From NCBI RefSeq assembly GCF_008107635.1, contig NZ_SDGZ01000015.1, positions 186,001 through 250,000 on the forward strand: a DNA stretch of 64,000 nt. Direction: 5' to 3'. Positions 60,548-64,000 of the stretch are shown here, one piece after another. The stretch comes from Weissella muntiaci (GTDB taxonomy: Bacteria; Bacillota; Bacilli; Lactobacillales; Lactobacillaceae). The notes under the pieces are model-generated. The model was not told where the DNA came from and searched no databases. It was given only the letters and a program-made list of their open reading frames with translations. Made by a program: the position numbers and the translations under genes. Numbering within the stretch: the first letter of the stretch is position 1; the number at the start of each line of letters is the position of its first letter.

Positions 60548-60969
60548 TAGATTTCCTCCGATGAACTACTCTCAGCCATCATAATTTGACTAGGTTTAAT
60601 TAAATGCCACGCAAGAATTAACAAGCCAATAAATGGTAGCAAAACAAACCATAGAACATATGGTGAGACACCTGCATCACGCAAGCGGCGTGCCATCGCT
60701 CCCAACCCTTGAAGGATTAACATAATAGCTATAGCACCATAGATTAAAGCGATCAACAAGCCAATACTAATACTTGCATAAGTCCCTGACGCTGCCAATA
60801 ATAACCCCGAGAGCACTATTATGACTAACGCCATCAATAGGTATACCAATACAAACCAAGCCGCTCCACCAAAGAAAAAATCTTTACGATTGATCCGCCC
60901 TTTGAAGCTGAACGGTTTCGCAAATTGATACCCATCCTTAATGTTTAAAAACGCCAATAAATACTCCAT
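60547..60969 (-). CDS. DUF805 family membrane protein (copy 1)
   Basis: 140 residues; FSFKGRINRKDFFFGGAAW and GAMARRLRDAGVSPYVLWFVLLPFIG show DUF805, with four membrane helices. ATG 60969 has AGGGGG upstream; a start at 61005 lies before it without RBS. Tandem with a second DUF805 gene. Confidence 0.85.
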   Translation of the reverse strand: MEYLLAFLNIKDGYQFAKPFSFKGRINRKDFFFGGAAWFVLVYLLMALVIIVLSGLLLAASGTYASISIGLLIALIYGAIAIMLILQGLGAMARRLRDAGVSPYVLWFVLLPFIGLLILAWHLIKPSQIMMAESSSSEEI

Positions 60970-61183
60970 ACTTCCCCCTAAAAAATTATCAAAATATCCA
61001 CCCAATTTACTCTATGTGATTTTTCCAAGTCACGATGATAACTCTATCACAAATCATAATGTACATAAAGAATTCATTTAATTTATTTATAGCATCCTAT
61101 TGGATCACTTTTATCTTCACTTAGAATATCAGATTATTTATGACTGGAAATATATCACATATGATAAAAGATAATGAAACGTA

Positions 61184-61236
61184 AAAAAGGATTGATAACT
61201 ATTAAGATCTTTCTTAACAGTTATCAATCCTTTTAA
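61184..61236 (-). terminator. Terminator of the ABC exporter operon
   Basis: AAAAGGATTGATAACT (61185-61200) and its complement (61219-61234), a 16-bp perfect stem. Confidence 0.85.
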
Positions 61237-61239
61237 CGC

Positions 61240-61255
61240 CGTTCCACATGAAACA
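61240..61255. other. parS-like site, two mismatches
   Basis: CGTTCCACATGAAACA matches parS at 14 of 16 positions; just behind a terminator, like the other sites. Confidence 0.35.
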
Positions 61256-61261
61256 ACCTAA

Positions 61262-62044
61262 TTAATTCTTCTTGTTATAAGCCAACACGGTCAGCGGCGC
61301 GAAAACCGCAACAATCAACACACCAGCTCCAAGCACAATCCATGCTTGTTGACTCCACTCACCATGCTCCAACATTGTTCGTGTTGCTTTAATCACGTAT
61401 GTCACCGGATTAATATTAACAATATTTTGCATTATCTTAGGCATCGTCTTTACGGGGACAAATGCACTAGACATAAATGAAAGTACCATCATCGTGATCA
61501 TTGAGAAGCTCTGTACCATTGTTGAACTTTTTGCCAATAAACCAAACAAAGCAAAGACCCAACTCAATGCCCATCCTAAGAAAATAGCCAATAGGGCGGC
61601 TGCTAAAACCCAACCAAAACCAACTGTTGGGCGCCAACCCATAATAAATCCTGTTAATAACGATACAGCCGTAGCAATCAACAATCGCAAAATATCTGCA
61701 AAGAGCTGACCAGCTAAAGGTGCAATATGCGCAATTGGCAAGGACTTAAAACGATCAAAAACACCTGAATCAAGATCATCGCGAATTTGCGTTCCAGATC
61801 CCGCCGCCGCTGATAACAATGTCTGGATTAAAACTCCCGGAACGATTGTAGGCAAATACCCCTTAACGTCACCAGCAATTGCTCCACCAAAAAGATAGCC
61901 AAACATCAACATAAACATCACTGGCTGAATAATAACATCCATAAATTGCTCAGGGTTATGAATCGTCTTAAGTAAATTACGATAAGCCATCGTAGCTGTA
62001 TTCGTAAATACATTTGTTTTCTGTACACGTACGTCCATCATCAT
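61262..62044 (-). CDS. DrrB-like ABC-2 exporter permease
   Basis: 260 residues, six membrane helices. RNLLKTIHNPEQFMDVIIQPVMFMLMFGYLFGG, then IVPGVLIQTLLSAAAGSGTQIRDDLDSGVFDRFKSLPIAHIAPL and NPVTYVIKATR are the DrrB/ABC-2 daunorubicin-type pattern. RBS CGAGG upstream of ATG 62044. Coupled to the ATPase gene 25 nt upstream. Confidence 0.9.
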   Translation of the reverse strand: MMMDVRVQKTNVFTNTATMAYRNLLKTIHNPEQFMDVIIQPVMFMLMFGYLFGGAIAGDVKGYLPTIVPGVLIQTLLSAAAGSGTQIRDDLDSGVFDRFKSLPIAHIAPLAGQLFADILRLLIATAVSLLTGFIMGWRPTVGFGWVLAAALLAIFLGWALSWVFALFGLLAKSSTMVQSFSMITMMVLSFMSSAFVPVKTMPKIMQNIVNINPVTYVIKATRTMLEHGEWSQQAWIVLGAGVLIVAVFAPLTVLAYNKKN

Positions 62045-62069
62045 TAAATTCCTCGATTATAATTCCTTT

Positions 62070-63005
62070 TTAATTCTTACCAGCTGTTAAAGCAAAGAAC
62101 ACGTCATCCATTGATGGTTGCTCAACTGACAAATTCACAATGCTAATCGCCGCCTCTTGTAATTTATTCAAAATTTCCGTGACTTGTTTAGTATCTTCTA
62201 ATGGAGCGGTTAACGTCTGCTTTTTCGCTTGCGTCTTAATATGTAGAAAATCATCAATTAGCGAGGCCGCCTTTGTGGTGTCCTGACTATTCAACAGTTC
62301 CAACTGTAACTTTGCTCCACCAACCTGAGCTTTCAATTCTGCAGGTGATCCAATGCTGACCAACTTTCCATGATCAATCACAGCAATTCGATCGGCCAAC
62401 TCATCGGCCTCTTCTAGATACTGAGTCGTTAACACGATTGTTGATCCTTGCTCAACCAGGCTTCTGATCGTATCCCACATCTGTGTCCTTGTTCTAGGGT
62501 CCAATCCGGTAGTTGGCTCATCCAGAAAAATCAATGTTGGCCTTGAAATCAAACTCACCGCGAGGTCCAAACGTCGTCGCATACCACCTGAGAAGTTCGA
62601 GATTGATTTATCTGCCGATGCCTGCAAAGAGAACTCCTCAAGCAATTCGTTAGTACGCTTTTTGGCCTCACTATGCGTCAGTCCATTCAACCGCGAAAAT
62701 ATCATCAGGTTCTCACGTGCAGATATATCTTCGTCAACGGATGCATATTGTCCGGTCAACCCAAACATTGATCGAACCAATTTATCATTTTTTTGTGTGT
62801 CATAACCAAAGATTTTGATTGAACCACTAGTTGGCTTTAACAACGTCGTAATCATTCGTAAGGTTGTGGTCTTACCAGCTCCGTTGGGGCCTAACAACCC
62901 AAAGACTTCACCTTTTTTCACGTTTAACGATACATGATCAACGGCGGTCTGTTTTGCAAAAACCTTTGTTAAGTCGTTAATCTCAATCGCATATTCTTCA
63001 TTCAT
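62070..63005 (-). CDS. DrrA-like ABC exporter ATP-binding protein
   Basis: 311 residues. Walker A GPNGAGKTT, signature FSGGMRRRLDLAVSLI, Walker B LIFLDEPTTGLDP, and the C-terminal DrrA extension ending VEQPSMDDVFFALTAGK. ATG 63005 has GAAGG 7 nt upstream. The divergent MarR gene and three operators in between suggest that it is repressed until an inducer is present. Confidence 0.9.
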   Translation of the reverse strand: MNEEYAIEINDLTKVFAKQTAVDHVSLNVKKGEVFGLLGPNGAGKTTTLRMITTLLKPTSGSIKIFGYDTQKNDKLVRSMFGLTGQYASVDEDISARENLMIFSRLNGLTHSEAKKRTNELLEEFSLQASADKSISNFSGGMRRRLDLAVSLISRPTLIFLDEPTTGLDPRTRTQMWDTIRSLVEQGSTIVLTTQYLEEADELADRIAVIDHGKLVSIGSPAELKAQVGGAKLQLELLNSQDTTKAASLIDDFLHIKTQAKKQTLTAPLEDTKQVTEILNKLQEAAISIVNLSVEQPSMDDVFFALTAGKN

Positions 63006-63034
63006 AATCATGCCTTCTCTGCTTATTAATATTA

Positions 63035-63108
63035 ATCAGGTAACCTGATGAATAATATAATAAGGTGCCCTGATTAAATAGTCAACCCTTTTTATCTGGT
63101 ACCCTGAC
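63035..63108. promoter_or_regulatory. Three palindromic operators of the MarR regulator
   Basis: ATCAGGTAACCTGAT (63035-63049) is a perfect palindrome. Two relatives lie at 63060-63074 (ATAAGGTGCCCTGAT) and 63094-63108 (ATCTGGTACCCTGAC). They fill the divergent intergenic region between the ABC exporter and MarR genes. Confidence 0.65.
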
Positions 63109-63177
63109 TAATTTATTGAATTAAATTGAATTACTTCCTATAATGTTATTAGAGTACTTAGTCTAGGATGGTAATTT

Positions 63178-63699
63178 ATGGATTCATTGTTACAGAAGCA
63201 ACAATTAGCCGAGAAGATGTTCGAGTTTGCTTGGATGCAACACCTTGCCGACGAACAAGCTGATCGGCATGAACAACGCGATCACGCCTTTCAGGGGCAG
63301 AATAAAATCTTAATTGCCTTGGCTGAGGAAGATAACATTTCCCAGAAAGATTTGTCTAATCGACTGGGACTAACACCCCAATCTACGGCAGAATTCATTG
63401 CCAAATTAGTGAAAAAAGGACTTGTCTCAAAAGTCGCCTCCGAGGCCGACCGACGAGTACAATTGATTAGAATTACACCAAAAGGCCAACTTGAAGCTGA
63501 TAAAAATATTGCAATCATTCCTGATTATTTCGACTACTTGACCGATGAGGAACAGATACAGCTTATTAATATCTTGGATAAGATTATTGGTGGCATTCGC
63601 AATGACCTCTCTTTTGATGGTCATTCAATTCACAATTTTGCACATCGGATGATGTACAACCACCTTAATAAACAACTGCACCCTGATAGCGACAAATAA
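63178..63699 (+). CDS. MarR-family transcriptional regulator
   Basis: 173 residues. Winged helix with ISQKDLSNRLGLTPQSTAEFIAKLVKKGLVSK, then VASEADRRVQLIRITPKGQLEAD, as in MarR. AGGATGG lies upstream of the ATG. Divergent from the DrrAB-like exporter; the palindromes in between are probably its binding sites. Confidence 0.9.
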   Translation: MDSLLQKQQLAEKMFEFAWMQHLADEQADRHEQRDHAFQGQNKILIALAEEDNISQKDLSNRLGLTPQSTAEFIAKLVKKGLVSKVASEADRRVQLIRITPKGQLEADKNIAIIPDYFDYLTDEEQIQLINILDKIIGGIRNDLSFDGHSIHNFAHRMMYNHLNKQLHPDSDK

Positions 63700-63700
63700 T

Positions 63701-63749
63701 AAAAGAGACGAATCATTGTTGACATCATCAACAGTAATTCGTCTCTTTT
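63701..63749. terminator. Bidirectional terminator
   Basis: AAAAGAGACGAAT (63701-63713) with ATTCGTCTCTTTT (63737-63749), between convergent genes. Confidence 0.85.
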
Positions 63750-63754
63750 TATAG

Positions 63755-64000
63755 CTACTTTACAATCCCCAAATCAATCATCGATTGTGCCGTAGCGATA
63801 ATTGATGATTGTGCGGATCTAGGATACCAGCCCAACAATGCTTGGGACTTTTCATTGCTCGTTCCTGCATACTTACCGATCAGTGAAGCGACCATCCGCA
63901 ACATCGGATTGCCCTTTGCTGCCAACATTATTTGCTCGTCAGCAATAACCGTCGTTGGAAGCTTCATTGCATATTCCGGAAAAGCATTTCTTAGTGTGTC
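63755..64000 (-). CDS. NAD-dependent epimerase/SDR-like protein (C-terminal part)
   Basis: The C-terminal 81 residues, open to the end of the window (no stop from 64000 inward). A late ALLGWYPRSAQSSIIATAQSM helix followed by IDLGIVK resembles the C-terminus of extended short-chain dehydrogenases such as NAD-dependent epimerase/dehydratase or dihydroflavonol reductase-like proteins. The nucleotide-binding half is outside the window, so the family call is tentative. Confidence 0.6.
   Translation of the reverse strand, partial: DTLRNAFPEYAMKLPTTVIADEQIMLAAKGNPMLRMVASLIGKYAGTSNEKSQALLGWYPRSAQSSIIATAQSMIDLGIVK

Noticed and set aside
1-64000. CRISPR arrays, tRNA or rRNA genes
   Set aside because: No regularly spaced repeat series and no tRNA or rRNA-like sequence was noticed on reading; a tRNAscan or CRISPR finder run would settle it.

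Overview
This 64 kb window reads as chromosomal DNA of a low-to-moderate-GC Firmicute of the Lactobacillales, most likely family Lactobacillaceae. The reasons are strong AGGAGG-type ribosome binding sites, compact operons with 1-14 nt overlaps, TTGACA/TATAAT promoters, and lactic-acid-bacterial gene families (MprF, BceAB-RS, an amino acid permease of the APC superfamily, a viroplasmin-type RNase H, T7SSb LXG proteins). I do not claim a genus. No rRNA, tRNA, CRISPR array or complete insertion sequence is visible. Two perfect and four near-perfect parS sites, plus a dense DnaA-box cluster just upstream of rlmH, suggest that the replication origin is close, although dnaA itself is not in the window.

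Region 1 (1-44,600) is ordinary backbone: transporters (APC permeases, aquaporin, cystine ABC, FetAB, ABC-2 exporter, PstS, NCS2 purine permease, DedA, YczE/YitT), metabolic and repair enzymes (NnrE, GuaA, M20 peptidase, ADH, AKR), RNA modification (Dus, RlmCD), RNase H, cell-envelope defence (MprF with an alpha/beta hydrolase, BceAB with BceRS) and a solitary type IV restriction-like HNH protein. Its most notable content is regulatory. Four short leader ORFs with good ribosome binding sites precede transporter genes: a Ser/Thr-rich 20-mer with a textbook four-segment terminator/antiterminator before an APC permease; two Cys-containing leaders that diverge from one another and precede the two halves of a cystine ABC system; and a 21-residue leader whose end can pair with the start of a Bcr/CflA-type drug exporter gene.

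Region 2 (44,600-45,860) is the DnaA-box cluster followed by rlmH (the orfX of staphylococci).

Region 3 (45,860-58,400) is an A+T-rich accessory island starting immediately 3' of rlmH and written almost wholly on the minus strand. It encodes a type VII secretion (T7SSb) effector module: a WXG100 protein, two small LXG-partner helical proteins, an LXG toxin with a glycine-zipper C-terminus, a membrane immunity candidate and a DUF4176 protein. Behind it lies a reservoir of orphan membrane proteins from at least two paralogous immunity-like families, with remnants of a second LXG gene. A diverged direct repeat of the rlmH 3' end plus its downstream region occurs at the far end (about 70% identity over 96 bp, 12.3 kb apart), together with decayed copies of a SHOCT-domain ORF and of the WXG100 promoter. 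This points to modular duplication and decay at rlmH. The T7SS motor genes are not in the window.

Region 4 (58,400-64,000) holds membrane proteins of unknown role (including two DUF805 proteins), a DrrAB-like ABC exporter divergent from a MarR regulator with three matching palindromic operators between them, and the C-terminus of a sugar-nucleotide epimerase-like protein.
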